From Rhyacophila brunnea (lineage: Eukaryota; Arthropoda; Insecta; Trichoptera; Rhyacophilidae): a DNA stretch of 64,000 nucleotides. Positions 10,740-24,110 of this stretch are shown here, piece by piece (position 1 is the stretch's first letter; each line of letters starts with the position of its first letter). A program made the position numbers and the translations under genes. The notes under the pieces are model-generated. The model made no database searches, was not told the origin of the DNA, and saw nothing but the letters and a program-made list of their open reading frames with translations. The DNA lies in contig JAGYXB010000509.1 in NCBI GenBank assembly GCA_022495005.1, positions 2,046,001 through 2,110,000 on the forward strand, in the 5' to 3' direction.

Positions 10740-13700
10740 TAGAAAAAGAGAAAAAAATATTTAATATACCTACTATTCAGAATATTAAAAATGTAACAAT
10801 TTTACATTTAAGAAAAGTACAATAAATATAATATATTAAATTTTTTATCAATTCATGCAACATAACTAATTCTTAAATATGTCCTGCATTTATAAAATAG
10901 AAAGTTTAATATAGGTTTCCTGTTTTACATTCTTTTCATTGATTTATGAAAAGGCACATTGCCATTTTGCTTCTAAAAAGAAAAATGCGTTTGTGTTAAG
11001 TTATATGAATACTATTATGGTTATTAGCCATTCATCTGAATCAAATAAGTATTGAAAAAATAATAACCAGCACTCATGGCTTCAGAGGTTTAGTGATATT
11101 ACGTCGACCTATGTGGAGTTACGTCCACAGCAGCGTTGGAGAAACTTTATCTGTTATAATAGGCTATATTTTAATTCGAGATTTAATTTCAAAAGGTAAT
11201 TAAAAAAAGAAAAGTCGTGCATATTTAATTTGTTTTATTTAACTTTTAACCGGATTAATAACATTAAACTGTATACAAGTAGAAATAAAAATATTATATT
11301 TCCTTTATTGCTTTTTAAAAATTATAAAGTTAAAATTATCACTCAGGTTATGAGTTTATCGCTGGTATAGAGTGGATACTTAATTATTAATACTTTAGAT
11401 TATAAAAAAACTACATGGTTTCTGAAATTCATGAAATCTGAGTTTTAAGATAATGGTGTTTAATTTATTTTATGGTTATTTAATGTTAATTCACGGTGGA
11501 AATGCATTGAATTAATAATTGTTTAAAACGCAATATTTAGTTTCACTTTTAAAAAATATTATTCTGCACCATTTTCGTTCGCTTCAGAGGGACATTATCA
11601 AATATCGTATTAGAAAAACATTATTATAATCATAATAATTTTATTGTTATGGTTGCAATACTACTTACTGCCTCCATTAAATCCGAGTTTGTATGAATTT
11701 AGTGTATATACATTATTTACAGCCGTTTTGTTTTATTTAATTATTAATCATTGAGTATTCAAAAAATCAACGCAATATTCATTACCACTCTAATAGTTAT
11801 AGTGTTGTGCGTTGTTAAGATTAAATTTAATAATAACTTTTGACCTATTATACGGCGGGTTATTTAATACCTTTTTTCTGAGAGAAACTCAATTATTGAT
11901 GTTTCGTCATAGTATTGATCCATTAGCAAGTCGGATAGTAAATTGCTATTGAAAAGCTTCGCCGTTTATACTAATTATTCTTTAATACACATTCTCAAAG
12001 AATTTGGAATGTAAAAACCTATTTTATATTACTATATTTACATTGACACGATTAAGAAGTCAAAATGAAATGCGAAAATATATTTCAAGAAAATCATTAT
12101 TATCTAATATCACGAATGCCCTCATTTCTGTACAATAATAAAAATAATTCGTTTAATGTCTAATGGAATTCTGCTTTATTGAAATTCTTGTCTGCTTATT
12201 ATTCGGGATCTTTTTCTACTCATCTGAACTTTATGAATATTTTATTTGTAAAGTTTTTTTTTTACGTATTATTGAAAATATTTTCTTCAATAAATGTATA
12301 GTTTACATTTTATATTAGTATGATTTCGTTTCTAAAAAAATACATGTTTACAAATGAAAAAACAAATTTGTAAATCATGCAATTATTTAGCTAAAAAATC
12401 TGAATGTTTTATGAAAAACAGTTTTCTCTTTTGTTCAGTAGTTCAAAGAGTAACTGTCTCTGAAATGAGTTGTCGCAGATTTGAATCCCGCAATTGACAA
12501 AAATAATATTTTGTTTTTTCTCCAATGATTGTTTGAACACTAGCAACGGATTGTCATTACTTATTACACATTTACATCAGACTCTCACCTTTATTCTTAA
12601 ATTACTTTATACTGCACCTATTAACTCAAATACTATTTGTAGTATTTCAGCTGGTATTCATTGTAGGAAGAGATATTATGATTGTTAATTACACGACGTC
12701 ATTATTATAACTTATTGAAATCAATAAAACTTGACAGTTTTATATCGGTTGCCTGTATTGCAGAAATACTAACTCAGTATTTATTTTATTCAATCTGATT
12801 GGATTCCTTATATACCACTATTGAAAATGTTGAAATATTTTTAAAAAATCCTGATAAAATGAAAAAATAAAAACATCTTCAGTTGCATTTCTTTAAATAT
12901 CTATACACTGTAGTTATAATATTAATAAGTGAAGTTAATTTTTTTTGTAGTTAATAATGGAATACTATAATATGTACTTTAAATAATTATGTTTTTTGTG
13001 TACAATCTTAAGGGATGATTGGTTTTATCGTTGCATATTTAGTAATATAACAATTGTCATTCATAACTGGTGATGTAATTTGGACAATGCATATATATTG
13101 AGTATATATATATGATAAACTACTGTCGATAGCCGCCGATTGCCACCTTGTGTAGAGCATATACTCACGAGACAACAGAAAAAGTAATGATACTTTGGTA
13201 TAGAATCTGTATCGAATGAAAATATCAATACTAAAATATTAAAGGGTCAAAATTTGTAACGTCATAATATTTTAATAAATACTGTATGAGTAACATCGTG
13301 ACAAATTTAAATTAAAAAAATGAGCATTATAGAATACATAGGTACAAAATAATAACTACGCGTGCTTATTTACTTATTAATTGTGTGTATTGCGAATACA
13401 CCATTATCTTGTGTTTCAATGTAATTTTGCTTGAGATTGACATTTTGATACTTAATGATGTGTGCTTTAAGCTCGATCCACTGTGATTATGAAAGCTCTG
13501 AATGAAAGTAATTTAGCAAGATAGCATTACTAAGCAAAAGCAACATCCAATTAAAATTGTTTCCTATCTATTATTCAAATATGAATTTGAAACAAATAAT
13601 CATTGGGATAATTGCTATGGAAACGGATAATGATTCTTTCAGTGGCTTGCTTTGAAGTTTTTTGTAATCAATTATAAATTTATTTAAAATACTAATATGT

Positions 13701-15857
13701 AGGTAATAACTATTGAAGCATGTTTCCATATAAAGATAGGTACATGTAACTAAATACTGGTTCTTTAGTCAACGATAACTTGAAGAATAAAATTTATAAA
13801 AAAATAAAACTACATTATAAGCTTTTTCACATTTATACTATAAAAATCCTTATTACACATTTAAATTATTATTTGAAATGTAATAAATATAGGTGACAGT
13901 AACGCAGAGCTAAAAATAATAGAAAATATGAGTTGTATCTTGAAGTATATATTACACCGAGCTGCAATGAAACTAATGAAAATACATCTGCAGTTTTAGA
14001 GTAGAAAACTTAATTTATCTAACAAGCTTAGGTGTGGGTGGGTAACGTAAACAAACATTACAAATTAATCATTATTAGTGACAAATGATAATATTATTAT
14101 TCCTATTATATGTAATATTACCACCAAAATTTAAAATTTTTACAATTTTTTATCAGGCGTAGTTTCGGGCAACCATATGTATTACAAAAATTGGGTAATG
14201 CATAAACAAATATGTTGCGCAAACACTATAAATATCTATATATTTTCCTTGTTATTTTTATTCTGTTTGTAAGTGTCGCTACAAAGTAACCGGGGGATGA
14301 AATTCATTTGAAAATACCCATAGCATCCCCTATTAACATAATATTATGATAGTGAAATATGGAAAAAGCTGTTTCAAAACCAATTATTTATTACATGGTA
14401 ACTATATATAATATGCTAGTGTATGGCGAAGTATGTTCTATTTTTCCTAGTTGTTCTGCCACTGTAGTTTATTTACGGCCATCTTATATTCATCGCTCAG
14501 CAATTAATTGCCTAAAATAATGATTGAGCCAAAATGTTTGTTCAATTTAGGCTTAGCTCTAACAAGGGTCGTTTGAGTTATAAACTTCTGTATTGTATTC
14601 TCTATGAGATACCATTCAACAGAAATGTAATGGTCATTTTAAATTGATTATAATAATTTTTATGTTCATTTATTTAACTCATGCCCCATAATCAGTACCT
14701 AATGGATATAATTAGCTCAGTTTTATTTCAGTGTGCCATATTTACAATTTAAAACTTCTTACATTTACATATAATTTAATTTAAACGGATCATATCAAAC
14801 CCGTTATTTTATTCCTCAAAGAAGCTTTTAAGGTTTAACAACTTTACTAACTTACGGAAATAATTTTATAAAAATGTTTAAAATATAATTTAGTAAAACC
14901 ACAATAAAATTAAGAGTCACTCAAAAAGCATATTATACTTTAGAACGACTATAAGGTTTATATTATATTTCACGGGCTCCGACCTTTTAAATGGTACGGA
15001 TGAGATTTCCAACAGGACGCCAGTTACTATTAAAATTCTGATGAAAAGTAACATTTTTGTACTCTTTTTTGCAAACTTGTTCCATGAATAGTAAACGAGG
15101 GACAACTGCACTATTTTGTTTCACCTGTTAATATGTTATAATATTATATAACAATACATATACATACATAGTTGCGCAATAGGTACAATATATATTTTGA
15201 TTTTTAATTATTGCGGGTCAATAATAGTTAACCAATTTAATATTTTGGACTGAGAAAACACGGTAATTTTGATCTACTATATCTGTTTGGGAAATTAAAT
15301 AAATCGTATATATAAAAAACTGGTTTAACAGAATATTTACTTTACTTATACTATTTCTCGTTTCTTTTGTGATCTTTCTTTGTTATTTATACCCATCCGT
15401 AACCAAATTGGATCATCAAAATGATTGTGTTCACTGAAAATACAAACCAATCAATATTATGAACTGGGGAGAATACAAGGAACCCATGTAGGCCGTTATT
15501 AGGCGCTGGTGACTATAATATAATAACATTACCAAAACATATTATAATTATTTCTATATAGTATATAATATTAAAATAATAAAAGAGGTGTATAAAGTCA
15601 TTGTTTTTTAATTAAAAGAAGAAATTTATATAAAAAAAACAATTAGTGAAGCTTAAAGAGCTAACAAATATAAGAAGGGGGTTTTGTATTGAATAGAATA
15701 CAACAGTGGAAAAAGATCGCTTTTATATAATAAATATGAATGGTTTTATAGAAAATTACATAAATAAAAGAACTAGTCATTTTATAGTGATGCAATAGAA
15801 CACCATCGTGACAATAATGGAATTTAAAAGTAACAATAATAATAATCAAACACTTAC
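10740..15857. other. Long AT-rich intron of the minus-strand gene
   Basis: Between the two linked minus-strand exons the sequence is AT-rich, with short TA runs and scattered repeat relics (for example 14270-14330, a decayed retroelement piece). A minus-strand frame at 14917-15111 contains MLLFIRILIVTGVLLEISS, which looks like a signal peptide, but no splice site or homology supports it as an exon. Confidence 0.4.
12435..12500 (+). repeat. tRNA-like B-box relic
   Basis: GATTTGAATCCCG preceded by a tRNA-like left half (agagtaactgtctctgaaatg) and followed by an A/T tail. It looks like a weak, decayed SINE head. Similar relics are seen near 24.0, 27.2, 33.2, 36.5 and 54.05 kb. Confidence 0.3.
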
Positions 15858-16122
15858 CTATAACGTAAGAATAACCATCTAATGTGAGCACGCATTTGCG
15901 AGCACTGCCTCCAGTGGATCTATGCCTTGCTGGCCTGGGAGGCGGGGTCCTAAGTTCACTCCCACAACCTCCCCCAGGGTCACTATTACACTTATGGACC
16001 AAGTCTTTACCCCTGATGCTGCTCAAATTTGCATCGCACACTCCCACAACTCTCGAATCACTTTCTGCTGAGTTCTGTCTACTCGACTCCAGGCTGTTCG
16101 GAGTGCTTCGACCGCTGTCCAT
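15858..16122 (-). CDS. First coding exon of an unnamed Ser/Arg/Pro-rich protein
   Basis: The ATG at 16122 opens 88 codons on the minus strand, ending at a strong donor (gtaagtg). The N-terminus is polar and low in complexity (MDSGRSTPNSLESSRQNS), followed by a Gly/Pro/Arg segment (TPPPRPARHRSTGG). The last residues form an ordered-looking strand, KCVLTLDGYSYVI, which continues in phase into the microexon at 10.7 kb. Base composition is far more GC-rich than the surroundings, as expected for coding sequence. The open frame beyond the donor is intron read-through. Function unknown; a cytoplasmic or nuclear regulatory protein is only a guess from the disordered start. Confidence 0.75.
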
Positions 16123-16139
16123 TGTACCGATTAAGCTTA

Positions 16140-16187
16140 TTATTTGTGCTTTTTAAAAAAATTCGTGTCGGCCATTACAAGCAGCAT
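16140..16187 (-). promoter_or_regulatory. Upstream ORF in the 5' leader of the minus-strand gene
   Basis: On the minus strand an ATG in the context CCGCCATGC opens a 15-codon frame (MLLVMADTNFFKKHK) that stops 17 nt before the main ATG. The main ATG has a weaker context (gtacaATGG). If the transcript starts upstream of 16190, this uORF would tend to reduce translation of the main frame. The transcription start is not visible. Confidence 0.4.
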
Positions 16188-16647
16188 GGCGGTTCGCGTT
16201 GTTTTTATCTTTTAACATGCATTTTTATGATAATATTTTAAACATACATTTTTTATTTATTATTGTAAATCCTCACGATATTATCCAACTGTTTTTTTAA
16301 TGTATAAATTCACAATTCACAGATTTTATTTATCTATAGTTCCTTCATTTAAATCAGTTCGCAAGTCAATAGCAGATATTATTTTTTTATAATGAGTCAT
16401 AAAATATTTTTTTATATTGATTATGAAAAATCTAAGTCTTTTCGTAGATTTACAAAAAAATACCCTAAATGGAAAAAAATACGTTAATAGCTTGATATTA
16501 TACATTTAAATATAGTTTATAGTAACAAACTGTTATTAACTTTTATAAATACATATCGATTGAGTAATATCAATACTAAAACACCTGAAAACTTTTTAAC
16601 AATATATAAATAATAATATTTATACTTATAATATTATATATATAATT

Positions 16648-17224
16648 CAGTGGCGAAGGGTGGAGGTAGGCTGTTAAAATTCGCTATAAATAGTGCACAC
16701 TAAACTTTGTTGATCATATGTATTTGTTTTTATTGAACTAAGACTACAATTTACAGATGGTGTTAGTTAGTTTTTAAAAATCAATTAAGCCCTGTCTAAA
16801 CGAAAACATAATAGTTTTGGTCTAATTTGGACGATACAACAAAATTGTACATATTATGCATAGTTATTTGTTTTAGTTGGATTAAAAATACATATTACAC
16901 GTATTTTTGGTTCATTTTTTTATTTCATTAAACCCTGCCTAAATCAAACTATAATAAATAAAAAATATTATTCTATCTATAAAATATTCAAAGTTATGTA
17001 TGATTTAATTGCATAATTTTAGATATTTTATAGATACACATGTATTTTTTGACTATTATCTATTATGGGTTGGTTTCTCAGGGTTTAATTGAATTTTAAA
17101 AACTAACCAACACTTTCTGTAAATTGTAGTCTAATTTCAATGAAAACAAATATGTATGTCTGAAAAAGTTTAATGTGCACTATTTATGGCGGATCTTAAC
17201 AGCCTACCTCTACCCTTCGCCACT
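16648..17224. mobile_element. hAT-type MITE with long inverted ends (copy 1)
   Basis: The element starts CAGTGGCGAAGGGTGGAGG and ends in the inverted CCTCTACCCTTCGCCACT. Inverted similarity continues well inward (GTGCACAC.. / ..GTGCAC, and CTACAATTTACAGA / TCTGTAAATTGTAG). The CAGTGGCG terminus is typical of hAT elements. Flanks are TA repeats, so the target duplication cannot be read. A relative with the same termini is at 24.3-25.0 kb. Confidence 0.75.
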
Positions 17225-17806
17225 TATATATATATATATATAATAATAATATATCCACAGGTAAGCAATTAGCATAATCGAATACAACTCAAAATTGTAG
17301 GCAGTAAACATTCGTTTCGATATATAACATTTATTTAGATTTAATAGAAAAAAGCAAATATTATGTTTTTATCATATTAATTTTATTATAATAGAAACCA
17401 TTGCATTTCAGCTTAATATATTAAGGTTATTTGGTTTTAATAAAAGGAAACTAATAAATAAGAGAGGCTCAAAATTAAAAGGATCCAAGTCCCTTATAAC
17501 CAAGTAGAGTACCTTAACTTGAGAAATAAATATGCAATTGTAAATGCTACACAATTTGTGTACCTAAATGAGGCATTTATTATCAAATAACAAATTATTA
17601 CTATTCCAGAAAAAAATTATTTATGTTTATATGTGATACAAGTGAAAATGGATAAAAGAAAATGTGAATCAAAGGGATCCATGTGGATAGGCAACCAAGT
17701 TGAGTAAATTAATTCTAAAGTTAAATTGACGATTATAAATATTATGGAATAGTTGTTAATATTTTGTGAATGAAGGACTATTTGTAGATTACAGGTACAT
17801 TATTCC

Positions 17807-18161
17807 GGGCGCCGAGATAACTGGGCGCGACCCAATCGAATGAAATTCGAAAATAAATAGACGTTCGTCAATTATAGGTACTTATATACTTTTAAAATAT
17901 ATATTTAAATTATTATATTATTATTTAAGTTCCAACAAAAATAGACTTCTTTTATTTTTATATAAAGCCTCAAACATAATAATTCTCAATCCGCAATAAA
18001 AACATTATGTTAAGAGTAAAATGAATTAAAACTACGAAGTAGTAAATAGAAACAGATTAAGATTCCTCGTTTACTTTCTGTATAAAATCGTAATGAACGT
18101 TTATCTATTTCATTCGACAGTGCGGCACCCAATTGTATTTGCGCCCAGTTGTCCCACTCCC
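17807..18161. mobile_element. MITE with exact 8-bp target duplication ATTATTCC
   Basis: ATTATTCC flanks the 355-bp element on both sides (17799-17806 and 18162-18169). The ends are inverted: GGGCGCCGAGATAACTGGGC at the left, and a right end whose complement starts GGGAGTGGGACAACTGGGC. Further inverted similarity follows (CGAATGAAAT). The interior is AT-rich with no coding. The 8-bp duplication points to the hAT group or a related superfamily. Confidence 0.75.
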
Positions 18162-18571
18162 ATTATTCCTATGCCAATAACTTATATTGTTATTTATTTA
18201 TACTTTATAGTGTTTTGGGTAAGTATAAATATAGCCAAAATAATCAAATTAAACACGTTGCTATGAAGATAAAAACAAAATTTTATACACGGAATTTCAT
18301 GAAATTGAATGTAATATTAAAAATATTATTCTAAAGTTTACATATAATATAATATGTGTCGTAATGTAAAGAACAATTTTTTTGGTTTTATGTTACTTGT
18401 ATTATTAATACATTAGTAAATTGTGTGATTCATTTGATTCGAATTAACTTCTACGAACACATTGTAAGTATTTAAATATACCACAATTAGTATAATATCA
18501 CCAAACTCGAGAATTCCTTGAAGCATTTAATATTTTGAAGTATGCTCCATTTGGAGTAGTGTTTAACTTAA

Positions 18572-19839
18572 CCCTTTATAGGGCAAAGGTCGAAAACGGT
18601 TTATTTATCAACCACCTCATTTATGAGCTATAAGTCATACACTAAATATGGAAATATCAACCTTAGTGCGTCAAGACGTTGTCGAGAACGTTCTCTGGTT
18701 ATGAAATAAACCATCTAATATGAAGTGTACGTCAATCGCTCGCAAAACACTATTTCATCGATTGGTCGATGTATCAGCCATTGCGCGTTTGCGGTCGCGA
18801 CTCGACGAATTCGCGAGTGACACTTGACTTTGCAAGTCATTTTGTTCCCATTTATATTATATTTTGTGAAAAAAAGTATGTACATAAGTATTAAATATGC
18901 ATTTATTTATCGATTTACATTATATTTTTTACAAATATATTTTGACAGGGTACTTGTTTCGTCATTCTATTGCCAAGCGGGAAGTACATAACCTCAAATT
19001 TGCAATTCGCATGGCTGACCTCTAGAATTATTTTAAAAATAAAAAAACGGCTTAGGCAGCTGTGTATAGTTATATTTTATTGTGAATATAGTATACTATC
19101 ATAAATGTATTTTAGTTTTACTCAAAATATTTGGGATCGGAAAAGTTTTCAAAATATCCTCGAAGAAAAGGTGTTTTTTTGTTAGTTGTGACATCAATTG
19201 AATGCTAAAGTACTAAATTAGTATCAATATCGCAACTTTCATGGGCTTGTATTGTATTATATTTGACTGTAGAAGTAACATCATCATCAGCTGGGGTCTA
19301 TCCACTGCTGGATGTAGGCCTCCCCCAGCATACTCCATTTTTCTCGGTCATTTCGTAATATGGTAATGTTGTAGGTCGGTAGGTACTGTTAGGATAATAT
19401 GTTTTATTTTTTTTTTCAGTTCATGAGTAAATTTAAGAAAAAGAGCTGTCGATGTGCTTATTGTAGTACGGTTAGAGAGCCAAAACGCATATATTATTTT
19501 TTAACGTACCGTTTTGCATACTATGTTTTGAAAAGTATTAGGTAAATGGGTGTAAAAAAATAAAAAATGAATTGTAACTTTTCTTATGATTAAATAAATA
19601 ATATGTAGAACCATTATTTATTTGTTTTATTTGAAAAAAATATATCAAAAAATCAAAAAAAAAAAACACCTGAATGGGCACTGGTTGATAAAAAAACCAC
19701 CATATATTATAGTTTTTCCAAATTTCTGATAGATATTTTTTATTTTTATATTAAAAATGTTTTAAGATATTAAATATCTGATGCAAAATGATAGAGGTCG
19801 GTTTGAAATGAAGAAAAAAATGCTTTGCCCTATAAAGGG
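18572..19839. mobile_element. piggyBac-like non-autonomous element flanked by TTAA
   Basis: TTAA lies at both borders (18568-18571 and 19840-19843). The termini are perfect 17-bp inverted repeats, CCCTTTATAGGGCAAAG. A second inverted similarity lies inward (ggtttatttatcaaccacc near the left end and its counterpart near 19.69 kb). CCC ends and a TTAA target are hallmarks of piggyBac-like elements. No transposase frame is present. A GC-rich segment lies at 18.73-18.83 kb and an antisense LINE tail is nested at 19.27-19.37 kb. Confidence 0.85.
19271..19366 (-). mobile_element. LINE 3'-end fragment, antisense
   Basis: CATCATCAGCTGGGGTCTAT, then CCACTGCTGGATGTAGGCCT and a CCCCCAG block, are the reverse complement of a LINE 3' end that codes for a Q-W-(S/I)-D type tail followed by GATGATG repeats. 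It lies inside the piggyBac-like element. Confidence 0.55.
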
Positions 19840-20824
19840 TTAACATAGTCGCAAACTGCATGCATCTACTTCCGCTATAAATTATACGTCTGCTGCAAAA
19901 CTTTGTGCAACTTTTGAAGGATATTTAAGTACCGTGTAAAACATATTGTTTTAATACTCAAATTAATATTATAAAATGTTGCATATAACGTACGAGAGAA
20001 ATATTTTAAGCATTTTAATTTGTTATAAGACAACCAACTTATTATTATTAAGTCGTAATTTTCAAATAGATCTGCTATAATATAATACATATTAAATATG
20101 ACAAACCGACATTATATATACAATATGTAACGTTCAACAAATCGAATGATGTACCTATAAATACATCTATATACTCACCAATCTAAGTAAATTCGCCCCC
20201 CTCTCCGCCATTATTATAGATTAATTTTCGACTTAGGTTTTGTATAAATTAAAATAAAACACAATATATTTGGTCTGCTTCAGAGGTATATTGGTCAAGT
20301 AGTTAAAACCGGTCCAAAATATTAAAACAGTAAAATTAGTACAATATAGGTATTATCGTGTTTTATTTTAATTGATAAAATACATTTCCGCGATGAATTG
20401 AGAGTTAACAACATAAAAGATTCAGTTTGTAATTAATTATTCTGATTATTAAATAGTTCATAAACTCAAGTCTAAAACTAGACCATAGTAGTGGCGAACA
20501 GAAGGACGAATTTAATTAGGTTTATGTGTATTTCCACGTAGTAATATAATATCAGTAGCTGTTGTTTTTTTTACAACGTTTTTATTAGGTCATATTTTTA
20601 TTTGTCCGGTGGTTTTTTGTCCAGTACAAATCTTGCAATCGATGTTTAACTAACTTTTCGACTAGCTAGACATTCCAAACTTTTAGAATATATCAGAACA
20701 CGATGCCAATGCATTTTTTAATACTTCAGCCGTCTTTAAGTAGAATTGAATTCGTTTTAAGTTAATTCTGTTTTGTATGAAAAGTTATTTCGGAAGAAAT
20801 CCGTAATCCAATCCACTATTATTG

Positions 20825-20845
20825 GTTGCTAGGGGTCCTAGCAAC
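20825..20845. repeat. Short perfect hairpin
   Basis: GTTGCTAGG and CCTAGCAAC form a 9-bp stem with a 3-nt loop in otherwise unique AT-rich DNA. No element borders are seen around it. Confidence 0.4.
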
Positions 20846-22074
20846 TAAATTATTAATATATACGTGCGTTACTATGGAAATCAATATGAAATGTCAGAAT
20901 GACATTTCAGTATTATTTCTATCAAGTACAATTTTTTTTGATCGTTTAAACTAGTCAAGTCAAGTTTATATGATTCAACAGAAAATTTAAAAACGTTGTA
21001 TATGAAAAGTTCTTTTTATCTTGTAATTATTTATGTATATAAATAACCATTGATTGTTTTTTTTTGCAAGGTTAGATTAGGTGTTAAAAATGTTAGATGC
21101 ATTTATTATGTCAGTTTTTCATAATATTAATTTAAGATAGTTTAGATATATAATTAAATTAATTGATAGTTGTATGACGTCCGTACAACGAACTTACCTT
21201 GGTTGTTTTATAACAAATTTAACAATTTCTCCCATAAATTATAATATGTACCCACATAATTTAGCATGATTATTGCAGCCTGTTTGATGAATGAAGCCAA
21301 TACTATAAGTATAAACTCACTGAAACGTTATTCCTTAATATCGATTTGTTATAGTTTTCAGATTGTGTAAACCGTGAAGCGCTACCCTTTCGAGGCACTA
21401 TTTTTAACACGGTGAACTTTATAGCTATTTGCATAAGTTCCCCTCATATTTTTCAGCCTGGTAAATTGCCGTCTATTTTCGAACACGATAAGTGACTATC
21501 GGTCGCTGTAGATCTCCAGTCAGAGGGTGTGTTCACAAATGATAGGTACCTATAGCTTATACCGGCTATGTTGGTAAAAGTTACACATAAGCTTGCGTAT
21601 TTACGAGTTTTTGTAGCGTATAGTTTTGACTTTAATCGTGGGTAGAACTGTTGAATGTGTATTATTACCCGATTTCATTGAAGTAAATTAATCTACTGAA
21701 TGGAACTATATATTATGCTGAAAACAAATAATGCAAAATAATTATAGTACTTTTTAATCTATTGACTTTCTGTAATTAGTGGTTTAAATAATAAAAACCT
21801 ACGTGTATTTAATAATATAGATATGTTATATTTAAATATTAATAATTATAAAGGTAGGCATTTGAAAATATTCTTTGATAAAACGTACATTGAAATTTCA
21901 AAATGGAATTACCTATTGAAAAAATAAAGTGTCTTACACATTTAAGAAAGCTTACAAGATTAAACCTTTGATTCAACATTTATTGAATAGAGCGGGTTGT
22001 GCAATCGAGTTTCTATCTCTGGTGAAATACTGAGATCTCAGTAGTGAAATTAAACTAATTAGTAAAAAAAAACT

Positions 22075-22258
22075 ATCTTTTTCATTCAACAAATAATTCA
22101 CAAGATAAAAAAAATGTAACATTCTTTTATTTTACATACATAATTTGAAAACATTTCTGAGGAATATATAACCACTAGAAAAACCTTTCTTTTCTCTCTT
22201 CAACAAACTTTTTTCTAGTTGTTATATATTTTAAAGAAGTACTTTCAAATGATGAATG
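22075..22258. mobile_element. Fold-back element, copy 3
   Basis: The left arm (cattcaacaaataattcacaag ... catttctgag ... tataaccactagaaaaa) matches the family at 2.4 kb. The right half (tttttctagttgttatatatt) is the inverted arm. The core is short and has no B box. Confidence 0.5.
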
Positions 22259-22429
22259 TTTAATTCGTAAATATTGAAGTCTTCTCATAATAATTATATA
22301 CAAGATAAGAATATGCTTACAACAAATTAAATATTGATAAAACTTTAAAAAACAATTATAAAATTTTATATCGAGCCCAAACTATTTTATATTGCAAAGC
22401 CTAGAAATAAAGACGTTCAAAGCATCCTC

Positions 22430-22620
22430 AGAAATCATTCGAGATGAATAAATTCAAGAAATTTGTGAAGTCGAGAGTGTGGTCACATGGAAATATACAC
22501 GTAGAAACTTGGATCCAATAATAATTCATCATGATGCGTGGTATGACCGTCGTCACCCCGGCAAACGTTCCAAAAGACAGAAAGATAGCTACGACTCATC
22601 TACGAAAAACTCAAATAGTA
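22430..22620 (+). mobile_element. Possible decayed LINE C-terminal fragment
   Basis: Broken frames read like ...RVWSHGNIHVETW and ...HPGKRSKRQK, similar to the basic tail (W-x-x-H-V-x-R, then P-G-R-R-x-x-G-R-P) of LINE reverse transcriptases. The match is weak and frameshifted. Confidence 0.25.
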
Positions 22621-23999
22621 TAAGGCGAAAAATACATATATTATAATGTAATGCAAACAATAATAATCTATGATGTAAAAAAAGAGTCATATCTAGTGGA
22701 CGTAAGCGATTGAAAAATAAGTTAAATTAATACATTTTTGCAGTTCTTAGACTATGTTGTTTTTAAAAATTAAAAAAAATAACGTCAACTCATATTCATC
22801 TTCACAGAGGTGAAATATATTAATAATTGAAGCAATTTGTTTGAACAGTTATTGCCCTACCAATTGGCAATACATATTTGTAAAAACAGGTTAAAGAAAC
22901 AATGCTGCAATCAGTAGTTTCCATATAAATTATTGTGATATATAAAGTCTAGTAAGATAGTGATAAAAGAAGAAAATTAGAATAGAAAAAGAATATTAAA
23001 TAATTATAAACGAAAAGATATCATTTTCATAATCTGTAATTCTGTATATTTATAATTTTATAATATGTTACTGGGACCATTCTTTTATTTTATATCTCAT
23101 CTACCTTTTCTTCAGTGTTTAAACCTTGCTGATTAAACTAAATAAGTGTGTAATTTTAAAAAAATAACGGTGCGAGGTGTTATTGAAATTTCTACATATT
23201 AGTGTAATAGATAACAAAAAAAAATATGGAAAGAGAAGAGACATACATATGAATTTCGAACGGGGTCGATTAAACAAAATATTAGAGATCACATTTAAAC
23301 GAAACAGTGGTAAATGGATGAACGGTGGAGAAATGACTATGCTATTTAAACAAGAGTTCCAAATAAAAGTGTTTCGTATGAAATTATAATCACTTTTGAC
23401 TGACGTGGATTTGCAAATCTAGATCTTGATGGACAATGAAACGAACCCTTACCCTTTATAGTAGGTTTAGCGAGTCAACAAAAAAAAATGAAAATTTTGA
23501 TATGAAATTACAGGTTATAACACCAAAATGATATTTTTTATTTGTTAGGTGTTGTGTGAAATCTTATTATTTTTTAATAACACCCTAGTGTATCAATTTA
23601 TAGATGAAATCTGTTCCTTCTCATTGTGTTTTTTCATTTCCTAAAAGCACATTAAGTGCATAGTGAATATAGCCCCAGAATGTCCTTCGGGACACAGTAC
23701 CTTTGTTACATGTGCGGCGCATAAACCCTTGTTTTGTATCTCATGTTATATCTCTCTTAGGTAGTGTTCTATAGACTATAGCGTATGGTAGTGGTCGACA
23801 ACTTTTTTCTACTAAGACGGAAAATCCAAACGGCTTTATTATGACACATAATATTACATACTTATTATTTGGTTGCACTATTCGAGCAAGACAGCAATAC
23901 AGCTTGACTGGCGCGAGAAAGAGGAAACAAAATTATTGAACTTCATGCTTATTTTAATCCAATTTAAAGAATAATGGCAATCTTGTAGATAATGAAAAA

Positions 24000-24110
24000 T
24001 GTGAGTTCGAATCCCACTCGGTTAAATTAATTTTATTAGAGATTTTTCAAAATAATGTATTTTCAATAATAACAATCTAATATAGATATTTTTTTGTATA
24101 ATCGTATTGA
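24000..24110 (+). repeat. tRNA-like SINE relic with fold-back arm
   Basis: GAGTTCGAATCCCACTCGG holds a good B box, followed by gatttttcaaaataatg, which recalls the arm of the fold-back family. Probably one half of such an element. Confidence 0.35.

Noticed and set aside
10914..10950. AG followed by G-TTT-CCT as a possible second THAP exon
   Set aside because: It gives R-F-P but then hits a stop after a few codons and lacks the conserved W/H residues.
14917..15111. Minus-strand frame with a signal-peptide-like start
   Set aside because: Hydrophobic start is tempting, but no donor, acceptor or homologue could be shown.
15884..16241. + strand frames opposite the minus-strand first exon
   Set aside because: They are shadows of the GC-rich minus-strand exon, which has a good donor and phase-matched partner.
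23440..23500. TTACCCTTTATAGTAGG as another piggyBac-like end
   Set aside because: No TTAA, only partial match and no inverted partner at a suitable distance.
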